64,000 nucleotides of DNA. Origin: Ruaniaceae bacterium KH17. GTDB lineage: Bacteria > Actinomycetota > Actinomycetes > Actinomycetales > Actinomycetaceae. The notes beneath the pieces are model-generated. The model saw only the letters and a program-made list of their open reading frames with translations. It made no database searches and was not told the DNA's origin. Below, piece after piece: positions 9,033 to 18,602 of this stretch. Where the stretch lies: NCBI GenBank assembly GCA_900199505.1, contig FZQV01000004.1, positions 44,474 through 108,473 on the forward strand. Reading direction: 5' to 3'. The translations under genes were made by a program, and so were the position numbers. Numbering within the stretch: position 1 is the first letter of the stretch; each line of letters starts with the position of its first letter.

Positions 9033-9547
9033 CGGTCAACTGGGACGAGTGGGAACAGCGGGACGGCATGCCGTTCCGTGAAGGGGCGCGAGTCATCCTT
9101 CTCGACGAGGCTGATCGCGTCCTCCTCATCCGCGGTCACGACTTCGGTAAGCCCGATCGTTCCTGGTGGTTCACACCAGGTGGCGGCGTGATGCCGGGGG
9201 AGGCCACGAGAGATGCAGCCAGACGAGAGCTGTTTGAGGAGACCGGGATCGCCGTCGGGCAGCTGGTGGGTCCAGTGGCGGAGCGCGACGTGATCTTCGA
9301 CTTCGCCCTGATCACCTGCCGCCAGCACGAGTTCTTCTATTGTGCGCGCACCTCCGAGACCGCGATCGACGTCTCGGGCCATACCGAGACCGAACGCGAG
9401 CTACTTGACGAGTTTGCGTGGTGGCGCGCCCCGGATCTCGCGCGCGCTCGCGGTACCGGCCAGACTCTCTACCCTCCCGATATGCCGGAGCTCGTCGAAT
9501 GGCTCACCCCAGGGTGGGACGGCGAGCTCCGTACTCTCGGCGCGTAA
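9029..9547 (+). CDS. Nudix hydrolase
   Basis: 172 residues from ATG 9029 overlapping the PrsW stop; longer upstream reading is antiphase of that gene. The Nudix box G-x5-E-x7-REL-x-EE-x-G-I is intact in [20 protein letters not shown] then TGI, after WWFTPGG. Such enzymes hydrolyse nucleoside diphosphates linked to another group; the substrate cannot be told from sequence. A Nudix gene close to pimA is also seen in mycobacteria (Rv2609c). Its stop codon overlaps the -10 box of yebC. Confidence 0.92.
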   Translation: MTVNWDEWEQRDGMPFREGARVILLDEADRVLLIRGHDFGKPDRSWWFTPGGGVMPGEATRDAARRELFEETGIAVGQLVGPVAERDVIFDFALITCRQHEFFYCARTSETAIDVSGHTETERELLDEFAWWRAPDLARARGTGQTLYPPDMPELVEWLTPGWDGELRTLGA

Positions 9548-9582
9548 GATATTCCCAGTTCCACTCCACGATTCTCAGGAGG
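9545..9582 (+). promoter_or_regulatory. yebC promoter -10 and strong RBS
   Basis: TAAGAT at 9545-9550 is a -10 like box sharing the Nudix stop codon. AGGAGG at 9577-9582 lies 5 nt before ATG 9588 and fixes the start. Confidence 0.55.
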
Positions 9583-9587
9583 TTCCC

Positions 9588-10346
9588 ATGTCCGGTCACT
9601 CTAAGTGGGCCACGACCAAACACAAGAAGGCGGCGATCGACGCCAAGCGCGGCAAGCTCTTCGCCCGACTCACCAAGAACATCGAGGTTGCGGCCCGCAC
9701 CGGTGGCGGTGACCCTGCCGGCAACCCAACTCTCTATGACGCCATTCAGAAGGCGAAGAAGAACTCCGTTCCCGCGGACAACATCGACCGCGCGGTCAAG
9801 CGTGGCTCGGGCCTCGTGGCCGGCGGTGCCGATTACGAGACGATCATGTACGAAGGCTATGGCGCGGGCGGCATCGCCGTGCTCGTTGAGTGCCTCACTG
9901 ACAATCGCAACCGCGCCGCATCGGATGTGCGCGTGGCGTTCACCCGCAACGGCGGCCAGATGGCGGACCCGGGTTCGGTGTCTTACCTGTTCTCGCGCCG
10001 CGGCGTGATCGTGGTGCCCAAGGCAGAAGGCCTCACGGAGGACGACATCCTGATGGCTGTGCTCGATGCCGGCGCCGAAGAGGTCGAGGACCTCGGCGAG
10101 GCTTTCGAGATTCAGTGCGAGGCAAGCGATGTAGTGGCCGTGCGCACGGCACTTCAAGACGCTGGTTACGACTACGAATCGGCCGAGGCACAGTTCGTTC
10201 CCGCCACCGAGATCGAGGTGGACATCGAAGGTGCGCGCAAGATCATGAAGCTGATCGATGCGCTGGAGGACTCCGACGACGTGCAGAACGTCTTTGCGAA
10301 CTTCGATGCCTCGGATGAGGTGCTTGCGGCGCTCGACGAGGAGTAG
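9588..10346 (+). CDS. yebC: YebC/PmpR-family regulator (TACO1 family)
   Basis: 252 residues beginning [20 protein letters not shown], the invariant family start. The frame remains open upstream but AGGAGG before ATG 9588 and the family start decide it. The three-domain TACO1/YebC fold is complete, with [16 protein letters not shown] and [13 protein letters not shown]. Members were described as transcription regulators, and some ease translation of proline runs. In actinobacteria it precedes ruvC, as here, with only 3 nt between. Confidence 0.97.
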   Translation: MSGHSKWATTKHKKAAIDAKRGKLFARLTKNIEVAARTGGGDPAGNPTLYDAIQKAKKNSVPADNIDRAVKRGSGLVAGGADYETIMYEGYGAGGIAVLVECLTDNRNRAASDVRVAFTRNGGQMADPGSVSYLFSRRGVIVVPKAEGLTEDDILMAVLDAGAEEVEDLGEAFEIQCEASDVVAVRTALQDAGYDYESAEAQFVPATEIEVDIEGARKIMKLIDALEDSDDVQNVFANFDASDEVLAALDEE

Positions 10347-10349
10347 CTG

Positions 10350-10919
10350 GTGCGGATCCTCGGTATCGATCCCGGGCTGACTCGGTGCGGCCTCGGCGTG
10401 ATCGAGGCCGGGCGCCCGCCTCGCGCACTCGAATACGGCGTGATTCGCACCGATTCGGACGCGCCGATCGAGGAACGCCTGCTTCGAGTCGCCACAGGGA
10501 TCGACGAGTGGCTCGACCGCTTCACACCGGACGCGGTGGCCGTGGAGCGCGCGTTCGCACAGCATAACGTCACCACCGTGATGGGGGTGGCGCAGGTGTC
10601 TGGGCTCGCGCTCGTGGCTGCCACACGCCGGGACATACCCGTGGCGCTACACACGCCCTCGGAGGTCAAGGCCGCCGTGACCGGTTTCGGTAACGCGCCC
10701 AAGGAGCAGGTCCAGCAGATGGTGATGCGGATTCTCGGGCTCGCGGAGATCCCACAACCCGCAGACGCCGCCGATGCCCTGGCCTTGGCGATCACCCATC
10801 AGTTCCGGCAGGGTTCGGTTTCGTCCACGTCTGGTGCGGCGCAGACTCCCGCCCAGCGCGCCTGGGCCGAGGCCGAACGCGCGGCGCGCCGTGGCAGGAG
10901 CCAGCGGAACCTGCGCTAG
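10350..10919 (+). CDS. ruvC: Holliday junction resolvase RuvC
   Basis: 189 residues with a GTG start. The RNase H-like fold shows acidic catalytic residues in [12 protein letters not shown] (Asp), AVAVERAF (Glu) and [11 protein letters not shown] (Asp pair). RuvC nicks Holliday junctions moved by RuvAB. The C-terminal 25 residues are basic and low in complexity. Downstream ruvA has its own promoter region with a LexA box, so ruvC may be transcribed with yebC and only partly with ruvAB. Confidence 0.97.
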   Translation: MRILGIDPGLTRCGLGVIEAGRPPRALEYGVIRTDSDAPIEERLLRVATGIDEWLDRFTPDAVAVERAFAQHNVTTVMGVAQVSGLALVAATRRDIPVALHTPSEVKAAVTGFGNAPKEQVQQMVMRILGLAEIPQPADAADALALAITHQFRQGSVSSTSGAAQTPAQRAWAEAERAARRGRSQRNLR

Positions 10920-10940
10920 GCTATTCGTACACACGTTCGA
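10916..10940 (+). promoter_or_regulatory. LexA (SOS) operator before ruvA
   Basis: The 16-mer TCGTACACACGTTCGA at 10925-10940 differs at one base from the actinobacterial LexA consensus TCGAAC-N4-GTTCGA. It lies 9 nt before the ruvA ATG at 10950. TAGGCT at 10916-10921, overlapping the ruvC stop, could be the -10. A LexA box at ruvAB is known in other bacteria; binding here is inferred from the match. Confidence 0.8.
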
Positions 10941-10949
10941 AAGGATGCC

Positions 10950-11528
10950 ATGATCGCGTCGCTACGAGGACGAGTTGAGTCCGTAAGACTCGACCGCGCC
11001 GTTATCGAGGCCGGCGGCCTCGGCTACGAGGTCTTGGCCGCACCGAATACGCTCTCGTCCCTACGAGTCGGGGAGGAGACACGACTGGCAACGATGCTCG
11101 TGGTGCGGGAGGACTCGATGACGCTCTACGGCTTTGCCGACGCCGATGAACGGGCGGTCTTCGAGACGGTCCAGACCGTCTCGGGCGTTGGTCCCCGCTT
11201 GGCTCTGGCGATCCTCGCGGTACACACGCCCGATCAGTTGCGCGCGGCGATTGCGGGGGAGGACCTGAAGGCATTGGAGCGGGTTCCTGGAATCGGGAAG
11301 AAGGTTGCTTCCCGGCTTGTGCTTGAGCTGAAAGGGAAGCTCGGAGAGGGTCACGCGGTACCCGGGGCGCCGGTGGTACTGGACGACGCTGACGAGATCG
11401 TCTCGGCGTTGACCCAGCTCGGGTGGCCGCAACGCGATTCGGAGGCAGCGGTGGCGGCCGTTGGCGGCGGTAGCACGGCAGAACGGTTGCGTGCGGCTCT
11501 GCAATACCTGGCGGTGGGCCGTGGATGA
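10950..11528 (+). CDS. ruvA: Holliday junction branch migration protein RuvA
   Basis: 192 residues beginning [20 protein letters not shown], the OB-fold of RuvA, followed by two helix-hairpin-helix motifs ([16 protein letters not shown] and [20 protein letters not shown]) and a C-terminal domain that contacts RuvB. It holds the four-way junction while RuvB pumps DNA. AAAGG stands before the ATG. The coding region overlaps the RuvB GTG by 8 nt. The LexA box just upstream suggests induction by DNA damage. Confidence 0.97.
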   Translation: MIASLRGRVESVRLDRAVIEAGGLGYEVLAAPNTLSSLRVGEETRLATMLVVREDSMTLYGFADADERAVFETVQTVSGVGPRLALAILAVHTPDQLRAAIAGEDLKALERVPGIGKKVASRLVLELKGKLGEGHAVPGAPVVLDDADEIVSALTQLGWPQRDSEAAVAAVGGGSTAERLRAALQYLAVGRG

Positions 11529-12537
11529 TCTGACTGATCCCGTCGTCCATGACTCCGAGCGGGCGGCTGAGGCGGCACTGCGCCCCAAGCGACTCGGCGA
11601 GTTCGTGGGCCAGGAGAAGTTACGGCGCCAACTCGATCTGGTCCTCTCCGCAGCGCGGGGCCGATCGATGGCACCCGATCACGTCCTGCTTTCGGGCCCG
11701 CCAGGACTCGGCAAGACAACTCTCGCGATGATTATTGCCGCGGAGTCCGAGGGATCACTCAGGCTCACGTCGGGACCCGCCATCCAACATGCCGGGGATC
11801 TCGCCGCCATCTTGTCCTCGGTCAGCGAAGGGGACGTGCTGTTCATCGACGAGATTCACCGCTTGGCACGGGCTGCCGAGGAGATGCTCTACCTGGCGAT
11901 GGAGGATTTCCGGGTGGATGTCGTCGTCGGGAAGGGGCCCGGCGCTACCTCCATTCCGCTGTCTCTGCCGCGCTTCACCGTGGTGGGCGCGACCACGCGG
12001 GTGGGACTCCTGCCAGCACCCCTCCGCGATCGATTCGGACTCACCGGGCATCTCGAGTATTACTCGGATTCCGAGTTGGAGCAGGTCCTTGTGAGGTCCG
12101 CCGGGCTGCTCGGTGTCAGCCTCCATCCTGATGCGGCGGCCGAGCTCTCCTCTCGCTCACGGGGCACTCCGCGAATCGCCAACAGGTTGCTCCGCCGCGT
12201 CCAGGACTGGGCCGAGGTCCACGGGGACGGTGCGCTCAGCTTTCACGCCGCGGCGAGCGCACTGGAACTCTTCGACGTCGACGCCCGCGGTCTGGACCGG
12301 CTCGACCAGGCCGTGCTCGATGCTCTGTGCCGTCGATTCGGCGGCGGACCGGTGGGACTCAACACACTCGCGGCCGCCGTCAGCGAAGAACCCGAGACCG
12401 TCGAGACAGTCGTTGAACCATTCCTGGTCCGTGAAGGCATGATGAGCCGCACGCCGCGCGGGAGAGTCGCCACGGCGGTGGCCTTCCAGCATCTCGGGCT
12501 CGCATCTCCCGCATCGGGAGCCTTGTTCGAGGCGTAG
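11521..12537 (+). CDS. ruvB: Holliday junction branch migration ATPase RuvB
   Basis: 338 residues from GTG 11521 ([20 protein letters not shown]); an earlier in-frame start inside ruvA would add an unlikely tail. [18 protein letters not shown] is the family N-terminal block, [13 protein letters not shown] the Walker [12 protein letters not shown] the Walker B, and [18 protein letters not shown] the sensor/arginine-finger part; a winged helix ends the protein. RuvB hexamers drive branch migration. It overlaps ruvA, so the two are made together. Confidence 0.97.
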   Translation: MDDLTDPVVHDSERAAEAALRPKRLGEFVGQEKLRRQLDLVLSAARGRSMAPDHVLLSGPPGLGKTTLAMIIAAESEGSLRLTSGPAIQHAGDLAAILSSVSEGDVLFIDEIHRLARAAEEMLYLAMEDFRVDVVVGKGPGATSIPLSLPRFTVVGATTRVGLLPAPLRDRFGLTGHLEYYSDSELEQVLVRSAGLLGVSLHPDAAAELSSRSRGTPRIANRLLRRVQDWAEVHGDGALSFHAAASALELFDVDARGLDRLDQAVLDALCRRFGGGPVGLNTLAAAVSEEPETVETVVEPFLVREGMMSRTPRGRVATAVAFQHLGLASPASGALFEA

Positions 12538-12549
12538 CTCGCAGTCACG

Positions 12550-12576
12550 TAGAATATCCACGGACTAGACGAGGAG
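12550..12576 (+). promoter_or_regulatory. yajC promoter -10 and RBS
   Basis: TAGAAT at 12550-12555 resembles a -10 box; GAGGAG at 12571-12576 lies 5 nt before ATG 12582. This suggests that yajC-secD-secF can be transcribed apart from ruvAB. Confidence 0.5.
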
Positions 12577-12581
12577 TTGTC

Positions 12582-12962
12582 ATGGAAATTATCTTGCTCG
12601 GTGGCGTACTGCTGCTGTTCATCGCGATGAACTATTTCGGAAAGAAGAAGCAGCGTGAGGCCGAGACGAAGCGTTCCGAGTCACTCGTGCTGGGCAACAA
12701 TGTGCGCACGCACTCGGGCTTCTACGGCAAGATCGTTGACATCGACGGACTCACCGTGACCCTCGAGAGCCCGTCCGGCGGCGAGTCGGTGTGGCACAAG
12801 AACGCCATTCACGGCGCCGAAGAGCCCCCCTTCCAACCGGAATATGACGAGGACGAGGACGCCGAACTCAGCGAAATTGAGGGCTTCTCGTCCGAAGCCC
12901 CAGAGCCTGAGACGACAGTCTCGACTCTCGATAATCCAATCGAGAACGAACAGGACAAGTAA
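12582..12962 (+). CDS. yajC: Preprotein translocase subunit YajC
   Basis: 126 residues. One membrane helix (IILLGGVLLLFIAMNYFG) is followed by the KKKQREAE stretch and the small YajC domain (LVLGNNVRTHSGFYGKIVDIDG), then an acidic tail rich in Glu and Asp common in actinobacterial YajC. It joins SecDF in the holotranslocon. secD begins 5 nt after its stop. Confidence 0.95.
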   Translation: MEIILLGGVLLLFIAMNYFGKKKQREAETKRSESLVLGNNVRTHSGFYGKIVDIDGLTVTLESPSGGESVWHKNAIHGAEEPPFQPEYDEDEDAELSEIEGFSSEAPEPETTVSTLDNPIENEQDK

Positions 12963-12967
12963 CTCAG

Positions 12968-14698
12968 GTGGCAGAACGCCGAACGCGACCGGTCCGGTCG
13001 CTTATTTCGCTTGCCGTCATCGTCTTCATCCTCGCCGGAGCAATCTTCGCGGGAACGAAGTTCTCAGACGCCAGCTTCACCCCGAAGCTCGCGCTCGATC
13101 TCGAAGGCGGCACACAGATTATCCTGACTCCGCAAACCGAGGACGGTTCGGAGGTCACCGCGGATGACATCAACCAGGCGATCAAGATCATCCGCCAGCG
13201 TGTGGACGCATCGGGTGTGTCCGAAGCCGAGATCACTCGCCAAGGATCGCAGAACATCGTCGTCGCGCTTCCCGGCGAACCCAGCCAGGAGACGCTCGAT
13301 CTGGTGCGTCGCTCAGCTCAGCTCCGGTTCCGCCCGGTCATCGTTGCCAGCGGACCGCTCGCAATTGACGCCGAGAACCTGAAACTCGTGCTTGAGGACG
13401 AGCGCCCCGATTTCGAGATCTCGGATGACGCCACGGTCGACGAACTCGCGTTCGCCGCCGCCGACCAAGATGGCGACGGCGTGCTGTCCACGGAGCCGCC
13501 CACCACGCCAACCTCCAACTCCGACGGCGCGTGGGTGACTGAGCAGATCCTCTACGACTACTACACGCTCGATTGTTCGGATCCCAGCAATCTCGATGGT
13601 GGCGACCAGACGCCGTCGGGAGATCCGATGGTGGCGTGTGACTCGACCGGTGCGTCGAAGTTCATCGTAGGCCCCACCGACATCGAGGGCACGCACGTGA
13701 CCCAAGCGTCGTCCGGCCTCAAGACCACCGGGCAGGGCGCGGTCACCAACGAGTGGCAGGTGTCCATGGAGTTCGACTCCGAGGGGGCTCAGCTCTTCGC
13801 CGATGTGACCGCGCGCCTGGCCACCCTCGACAGTCCGCAAGACCAGTTCGCTGTGGTACTCGATGGCCTGGTTGTCTCCAACCCATACGTCAGCGAGTCG
13901 ATCACGGGCGGGCAGGCGTCCATTTCCGGATCCGGCATCAACCGCGAATCGGCGGCGACGCTGGCGAACCAGCTCAGCTTCGGTTCGCTCCCGTTGAACT
14001 TCACTGTGCAGAGCGAAGAGCAACTCTCGGCAACACTCGGCGATCACCAACTTGAGTTGGGAATCATGGCCGGACTCATCGGTTTCGCGCTCGTGATCAT
14101 CTACATGATCTTCCAGTACCATGCTCTCGGCTTTGTGGCACTCGCCAGTCTCGGACTCGCCCTTGGGCTCACCTACCTCACGATCACACTGCTGAGTTGG
14201 CTGATGGGATACCGGCTGTCGCTTGCGGGCGTGGCCGGTCTGATTATCTCCATCGGCATCACGGTGGACTCGTTCATTCTGTATTTCGAGCGCATTCGGG
14301 ATGAGGTTCGCGAAGGCCGAATCCTGACGGATGCGACACAGTACGGCTGGCGCCGGGCCCGCACCACGATTTTCGCTTCTGACAGCGTGAACTTCGCGGC
14401 GGCGCTTGTCCTCTATTTCCTCGCGGTGGGCGGCGTACGGGGCTTCGCGTTTACCCTCGGATTGACCACGTTGATCGACCTCGTCGTGGTCATCCTCTTC
14501 ACCTACCCGCTCATGACCCTTCTCGTGCGTACCCGCTACTTTGGTGAGGGCCGTACGTTCTCGGGCCTCGACCCAGTGCGGCTCGGCTCCACCGTCAGCT
14601 ACCGCGGGCGAGGGACGTTCGAACCCGGCACGAAGGGGTCGAAGCTCTCAATCGCCGAACGGAAGGCCGCTGCGGCTCAGGAGGTGGACGCATCATGA
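12968..14698 (+). CDS. secD: Protein translocase subunit SecD
   Basis: 576 residues with a GTG start. N-terminal membrane helix (SLAVIVFILAGAIFAG), then KLALDLEGGTQIILTP, the D1 motif of SecD, a large extracytoplasmic domain of about 330 residues with a low-complexity insertion rich in Asp, Ser and Pro, and five more helices from HQLELGIMAGLIGFALVIIY to the end, including GITVDSFILYFERIRDE. SecD and SecF use the proton gradient to pull exported proteins. The extra insertion (around nt 13470-13660) is longer than in E. coli but usual in actinobacteria. It overlaps secF by 4 nt. Confidence 0.97.
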   Translation: MAERRTRPVRSLISLAVIVFILAGAIFAGTKFSDASFTPKLALDLEGGTQIILTPQTEDGSEVTADDINQAIKIIRQRVDASGVSEAEITRQGSQNIVVALPGEPSQETLDLVRRSAQLRFRPVIVASGPLAIDAENLKLVLEDERPDFEISDDATVDELAFAAADQDGDGVLSTEPPTTPTSNSDGAWVTEQILYDYYTLDCSDPSNLDGGDQTPSGDPMVACDSTGASKFIVGPTDIEGTHVTQASSGLKTTGQGAVTNEWQVSMEFDSEGAQLFADVTARLATLDSPQDQFAVVLDGLVVSNPYVSESITGGQASISGSGINRESAATLANQLSFGSLPLNFTVQSEEQLSATLGDHQLELGIMAGLIGFALVIIYMIFQYHALGFVALASLGLALGLTYLTITLLSWLMGYRLSLAGVAGLIISIGITVDSFILYFERIRDEVREGRILTDATQYGWRRARTTIFASDSVNFAAALVLYFLAVGGVRGFAFTLGLTTLIDLVVVILFTYPLMTLLVRTRYFGEGRTFSGLDPVRLGSTVSYRGRGTFEPGTKGSKLSIAERKAAAAQEVDAS

Positions 14699-15786
14699 TG
14701 TCCTTCGCACAGCTTGGAAACGAGCTCTACACGGGCACGCGTTCTCTCAATATCGTCACGAATCGACGCAGGTGGCTTTCGATCGCCGGTGCCCTCGCAG
14801 CGGCCGGGCTCCTAATTCTCCTCGTAAAGGGACTGAACCCGGGCATTGAGTTCTCGGGCGGCTCCGAATTCCGAATCCAAGGAGTCAGTACCACCGATAC
14901 CTCGCTCGCCGCGGAGGTGCTGAGCGACGCCGGAGTCAGCGAGACTCCACGGGTCTCGGTGATCGGTACGGAGGGGGACGCAGTGCGCGTCCAAACCCTC
15001 GAGCTGACCTCGGAACAAATTGAGCAGATTCGAGAAGAGCTACTGGACGCTTACGGCGGCGACAGTATCTCCTCCACGTTCATCGGACCGGCCTGGGGGC
15101 AGGACGTCACACAGAGGGCATTCCTCGCCATTCTCGTGTTTGTCCCGCTCGTGGCGCTCGGCATGTCGCTGTACTTCCGCAGCTGGACCATGGCGCTGGC
15201 CGGCATCTGCGCTCTCCTGCACGACATCATCGTGACAGTTGGAGTCTATGCTCTCGTCGGATTCGAGGTCACGCCCGCATCGGTCATCGGGTTCCTGACA
15301 ATCCTTGGCTACTCGCTGTATGACACGGTCGTGGTCTTTGACAAGGTGCGTGAGAACTCGCAGGGCTTCCTCGAGCAGCACGTCGTCACGTTCCCAGAGA
15401 TCGCCGATCTCGCGGTCAACCAGACTCTGGTTCGGTCACTGAACACCTCGATCACGGGACTGCTACCGGTCACGGCGATCCTGGTGGTCGGCGCGAGCGG
15501 GGTGGGCGGCGGAACACTTCGCGACATCTCGCTCGCACTCTTCGTGGGAATGCTCGTCTCGACCATCTCCTCGATCTTTATCGCGGCGCCGGCCGAGACG
15601 ACATTCCGCATGATGATCCCGGCGTATCAGGAACACGACACGCAGGTACTCGCGAAGCGGGAGGCCTCCTCGGATATCGTCGCCACTAACTCCACCACGG
15701 CTGCGGCGCTCGGTGCTACCGTGGCACCTGGCGGACACAAAGGACAGCAGGCCCAGCCGCGCAAGAAGACGAGGAAGAACCGATGA
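14695..15786 (+). CDS. secF: Protein translocase subunit SecF
   Basis: 363 residues. GIEFSGGSEFRIQG matches the D1 block of SecF, and GFLTILGYSLYDTVVVFDKVREN is the D4 motif with the conserved aspartates; six membrane segments can be traced. The start ATGATG at 14695 overlaps the secD stop. A basic tail (RKKTRKNR) ends the protein, overlapping the apt start by 4 nt. Works with SecD in the same complex. Confidence 0.97.
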   Translation: MMSFAQLGNELYTGTRSLNIVTNRRRWLSIAGALAAAGLLILLVKGLNPGIEFSGGSEFRIQGVSTTDTSLAAEVLSDAGVSETPRVSVIGTEGDAVRVQTLELTSEQIEQIREELLDAYGGDSISSTFIGPAWGQDVTQRAFLAILVFVPLVALGMSLYFRSWTMALAGICALLHDIIVTVGVYALVGFEVTPASVIGFLTILGYSLYDTVVVFDKVRENSQGFLEQHVVTFPEIADLAVNQTLVRSLNTSITGLLPVTAILVVGASGVGGGTLRDISLALFVGMLVSTISSIFIAAPAETTFRMMIPAYQEHDTQVLAKREASSDIVATNSTTAAALGATVAPGGHKGQQAQPRKKTRKNR

Positions 15787-16316
15787 GCCCACTGAGCGAT
15801 CTCGCCGATCTCGTCCAGTCCAATATCCGTGAGATCCCGGACTACCCAAGTCCAGGAGTGCTGTTCCGAGACATCACACCGCTCCTCGCACACGGTGAGG
15901 CCTTCGGCGCGCTGATTAAGGCGTTGGCAGCACACTACGACGGCAGGATCGATGCGGTGGCGGGCTTGGAGTCTCGCGGCTTCATCCTCGCCGCTCCGCT
16001 CGCGGTGGAACTCGGGATTGGCATGCTGACCGTCCGTAAGGCTGGAAAACTACCCGGCCCCGTGGTCGGCGTCGACTATGCGCTCGAGTACGGAACGGCG
16101 CGAATGGAGATCCGCCCCGAGACCGTGCATCCGCACGAGCGTGTTCTGATCGTTGACGACGTCCTCGCCACTGGCGGGACCGCAGCGGCAGCAATCGAGT
16201 TGATCGAAAGCTCGGGCGGTCACGTTGCGGGTCTCGCGATGCTCATGGAGCTCAACGAGCTCAATGGACGCGAACGGCTCGCGGGGTACGAAGTGGAGAC
16301 CGTTCTGTCCTACTGA
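15783..16316 (+). CDS. apt: Adenine phosphoribosyltransferase
   Basis: 177 residues. Converts adenine and PRPP to AMP. IPDYPSPGVLFRDITPLL is the family N-terminal block, GLESRGFILAAPLA binds the base, and VLIVDDVLATGGTAAAAIEL is the PRPP loop. Its start overlaps the secF stop (ATGA). The secDF-apt-rel order is standard in actinobacteria; the pairing with rel links purine salvage to (p)ppGpp turnover. Confidence 0.96.
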   Translation: MSPLSDLADLVQSNIREIPDYPSPGVLFRDITPLLAHGEAFGALIKALAAHYDGRIDAVAGLESRGFILAAPLAVELGIGMLTVRKAGKLPGPVVGVDYALEYGTARMEIRPETVHPHERVLIVDDVLATGGTAAAAIELIESSGGHVAGLAMLMELNELNGRERLAGYEVETVLSY

Positions 16317-16319
16317 CCG

Positions 16320-16332
16320 TAGGATTGATGGG
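16320..16332 (+). promoter_or_regulatory. Leaderless promoter -10 of rel
   Basis: TAGGAT at 16320-16325 is 6 nt before the GTG at 16332 with no RBS between; it probably gives rel a leaderless transcript in addition to read-through from apt. Confidence 0.5.
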
Positions 16333-18602
16333 TGAGCGAACGAACCACCCCGAGCCCGTCAATGCTGGCGCGGCTGATGCGACTGGGCAAGGCCCAGCAG
16401 GTGCCGCTCGCCATTGAACCGCTGATCACGGCGCTCTGGGCAAACCACCCCAAGGAAGACATCTCTCTGATCCTGCGCGCCTATGAGGTGGCGGAACAGG
16501 CGCATCGCGGCCAGAAACGCCGCAGTGGTGATCCGTACATCACGCATCCGGTTGCCGTCTCGACGATCCTCGCCGAACTGGGAATGCTTCCGGCCACGCT
16601 TGCCGCCGCGCTACTCCATGACACTGTCGAGGACACGGATTACCCGCTTGAGACCCTTCGGGAGGAGTTTGGAAGCGAGATCGCCGCACTCGTTGACGGC
16701 GTGACGAAGCTCGACAAGGTCACCTACGGCGATGCCACGCAGGCAGAGACCGTTCGCAAGATGATCGTGGCGATGTCCCGAGACATTCGCGTCCTGCTGA
16801 TCAAGCTGGCCGATCGCTTGCACAACGCCCGCACCTGGAAGTACGTGACGGGGGAGTCGGCCGCCCGTAAGGCGCGCGAGACGCTCGAGATCTACGCGCC
16901 GCTGGCACACCGGCTTGGCCTCAACACAATCAAGTGGGAGTTGGAGGATCTCTCGTTCCAGACCCTCTACCCGGGCGTCTACGACGAGATCGTGCACCTG
17001 GTGGCCGAACGCGCTCCCGCGCGCGAGTCGTATCTCGCGGATGTGCGCACCACAATCGAATCCGATCTCGCCGGTTCGAAGATTCACTGCACGGTGACAG
17101 GCCGTCCCAAGCACTACTACTCGATCTACCAGAAGATGATCGTGCGGGGGCGCGAGTTTGACGACATCTATGACCTGGTGGGCGTGCGCGTGCTCGTGAA
17201 CACGGTCCAAGACTGTTACGGCGCCATTGGCGTGGTGCATGGCCGGTGGCAGCCACTGCCGGGCCGGTTCAAGGACTACATCGCCTCGCCCAAGTTCAAC
17301 ATGTACCAGTCTCTCCACACCACGGTGCTGGGCCCTGGCGGGCGCCCGGTCGAAATCCAGGTTCGAACGTACGAGATGCACAAGCGTGCCGAGTACGGTG
17401 TGGCCGCGCACTGGAAGTACAAGGAGGACCCCGGCAAGTCGCAGAAGGTGGATACCGGCGAGGTGGCGGAACTGGGCTGGCTCCGGCAAATCGTCGACTG
17501 GCAACAGGAGACCGCCGATCCAGCGGAGTTCCTTGACTCGTTGCGGTTCGAGATGTCCGGCAGTCAGGTCTACGTCTTTACACCGAAAGGTGATGCGGTC
17601 GCCCTCGCGCCGGGCGCAACCCCCGTTGACTTCGCCTATGCCGTCCACACCGAGGTGGGCCACCGCACCGTTGGGGCCCGCGTCAACGGCAAGCTCGTTC
17701 CGCTTGATTCGAAGCTCCAGAACGGCGACACGGTGGAAGTCTTTACCTCCAAAGCCGAAGGCGCCGGACCATCGCGCGATTGGCTGAACTTCGTCGCCTC
17801 ACCGCGGGCACGCAACAAGATCAAGTCGTGGTTCACCCGCGAGCGTCGTGATGAGGCGATTGAGGCAGGCAAGAACCTGCTCGCGAAGGCGATGCGCAAG
17901 CAGAACATGCCAATCCAGCGGCTCATGTCGCACGGCACTCTCACCGCGGTGGCCGATGAGATGAAGCTTGCCGGGGTGGACGGACTCTACGCCGCGATCG
18001 GAGAGAACCACGTGTCCCCGGATAACGTGGTTCAGCGCATCGTCAGGCTTGTGGGGGGCGAGGCCGGTGCCGAAGAAGATCTCTCCGAAGCCACGATCCC
18101 TGGCTTCGTGCCCCGCCAGGCTCCGCGATCGAGCGACGTCGGCGTGCTCGTCGAGGGCCTCGACTCCTCGGACGTGTGGGTCAAGATCGCGCGCTGCTGC
18201 ACCCCCGTTCCGGGCGATCCAATCGTGGGCTTCGTGACACGCGGACAGGGCGTCTCGGTGCATCGCGCAGATTGCGGCAACGTGGAACAGCTGATGAACC
18301 AGCCGGAGAGAATGATCGCGGTCTCATGGGACGACGACGCCTCCGGCACCTTCCTGGTCCAGATTCAGGTGGAGGCGCTCGACCGGCAGGGCCTGCTGTC
18401 CGAAATCACGCGGGTTCTGACCGAGAACCACGTGAATATCCTCTCGGCGTCCTCGACAACCTCGCGGGACCGCCTCGCAATTCTGCGTTTCGGATTCGAG
18501 ATGGCCGCCGTCGACCATCTCGAGCACCTGCTCAATCTGGTCCGCAACATTGACGGCGTCTACGAGGCCTACCGGGTCACCGGCAAGAAGAAGTCGACCT
18601 AG
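16332..18602 (+). CDS. rel: Bifunctional (p)ppGpp synthetase/hydrolase Rel
   Basis: 756 residues. The N-terminal HD hydrolase is intact ([16 protein letters not shown] and [12 protein letters not shown]), and the synthetase domain follows ([24 protein letters not shown]). The switch motif reads [10 protein letters not shown], the R-x-K-D form found in bifunctional Rel and not the E-x-D-D of RelA. Then come TGS ([20 protein letters not shown]), a cysteine-containing segment ([20 protein letters not shown]) and a C-terminal ACT domain ([15 protein letters not shown]). It controls the stringent response. The stop codon overlaps the convergent DUF349 gene by 4 nt. Confidence 0.96.
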   Translation: MSERTTPSPSMLARLMRLGKAQQVPLAIEPLITALWANHPKEDISLILRAYEVAEQAHRGQKRRSGDPYITHPVAVSTILAELGMLPATLAAALLHDTVEDTDYPLETLREEFGSEIAALVDGVTKLDKVTYGDATQAETVRKMIVAMSRDIRVLLIKLADRLHNARTWKYVTGESAARKARETLEIYAPLAHRLGLNTIKWELEDLSFQTLYPGVYDEIVHLVAERAPARESYLADVRTTIESDLAGSKIHCTVTGRPKHYYSIYQKMIVRGREFDDIYDLVGVRVLVNTVQDCYGAIGVVHGRWQPLPGRFKDYIASPKFNMYQSLHTTVLGPGGRPVEIQVRTYEMHKRAEYGVAAHWKYKEDPGKSQKVDTGEVAELGWLRQIVDWQQETADPAEFLDSLRFEMSGSQVYVFTPKGDAVALAPGATPVDFAYAVHTEVGHRTVGARVNGKLVPLDSKLQNGDTVEVFTSKAEGAGPSRDWLNFVASPRARNKIKSWFTRERRDEAIEAGKNLLAKAMRKQNMPIQRLMSHGTLTAVADEMKLAGVDGLYAAIGENHVSPDNVVQRIVRLVGGEAGAEEDLSEATIPGFVPRQAPRSSDVGVLVEGLDSSDVWVKIARCCTPVPGDPIVGFVTRGQGVSVHRADCGNVEQLMNQPERMIAVSWDDDASGTFLVQIQVEALDRQGLLSEITRVLTENHVNILSASSTTSRDRLAILRFGFEMAAVDHLEHLLNLVRNIDGVYEAYRVTGKKKST

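Noticed and set aside
16611..17663. 350-codon open frame on the minus strand
   Set aside because: Antisense to the rel synthetase region; no motif.
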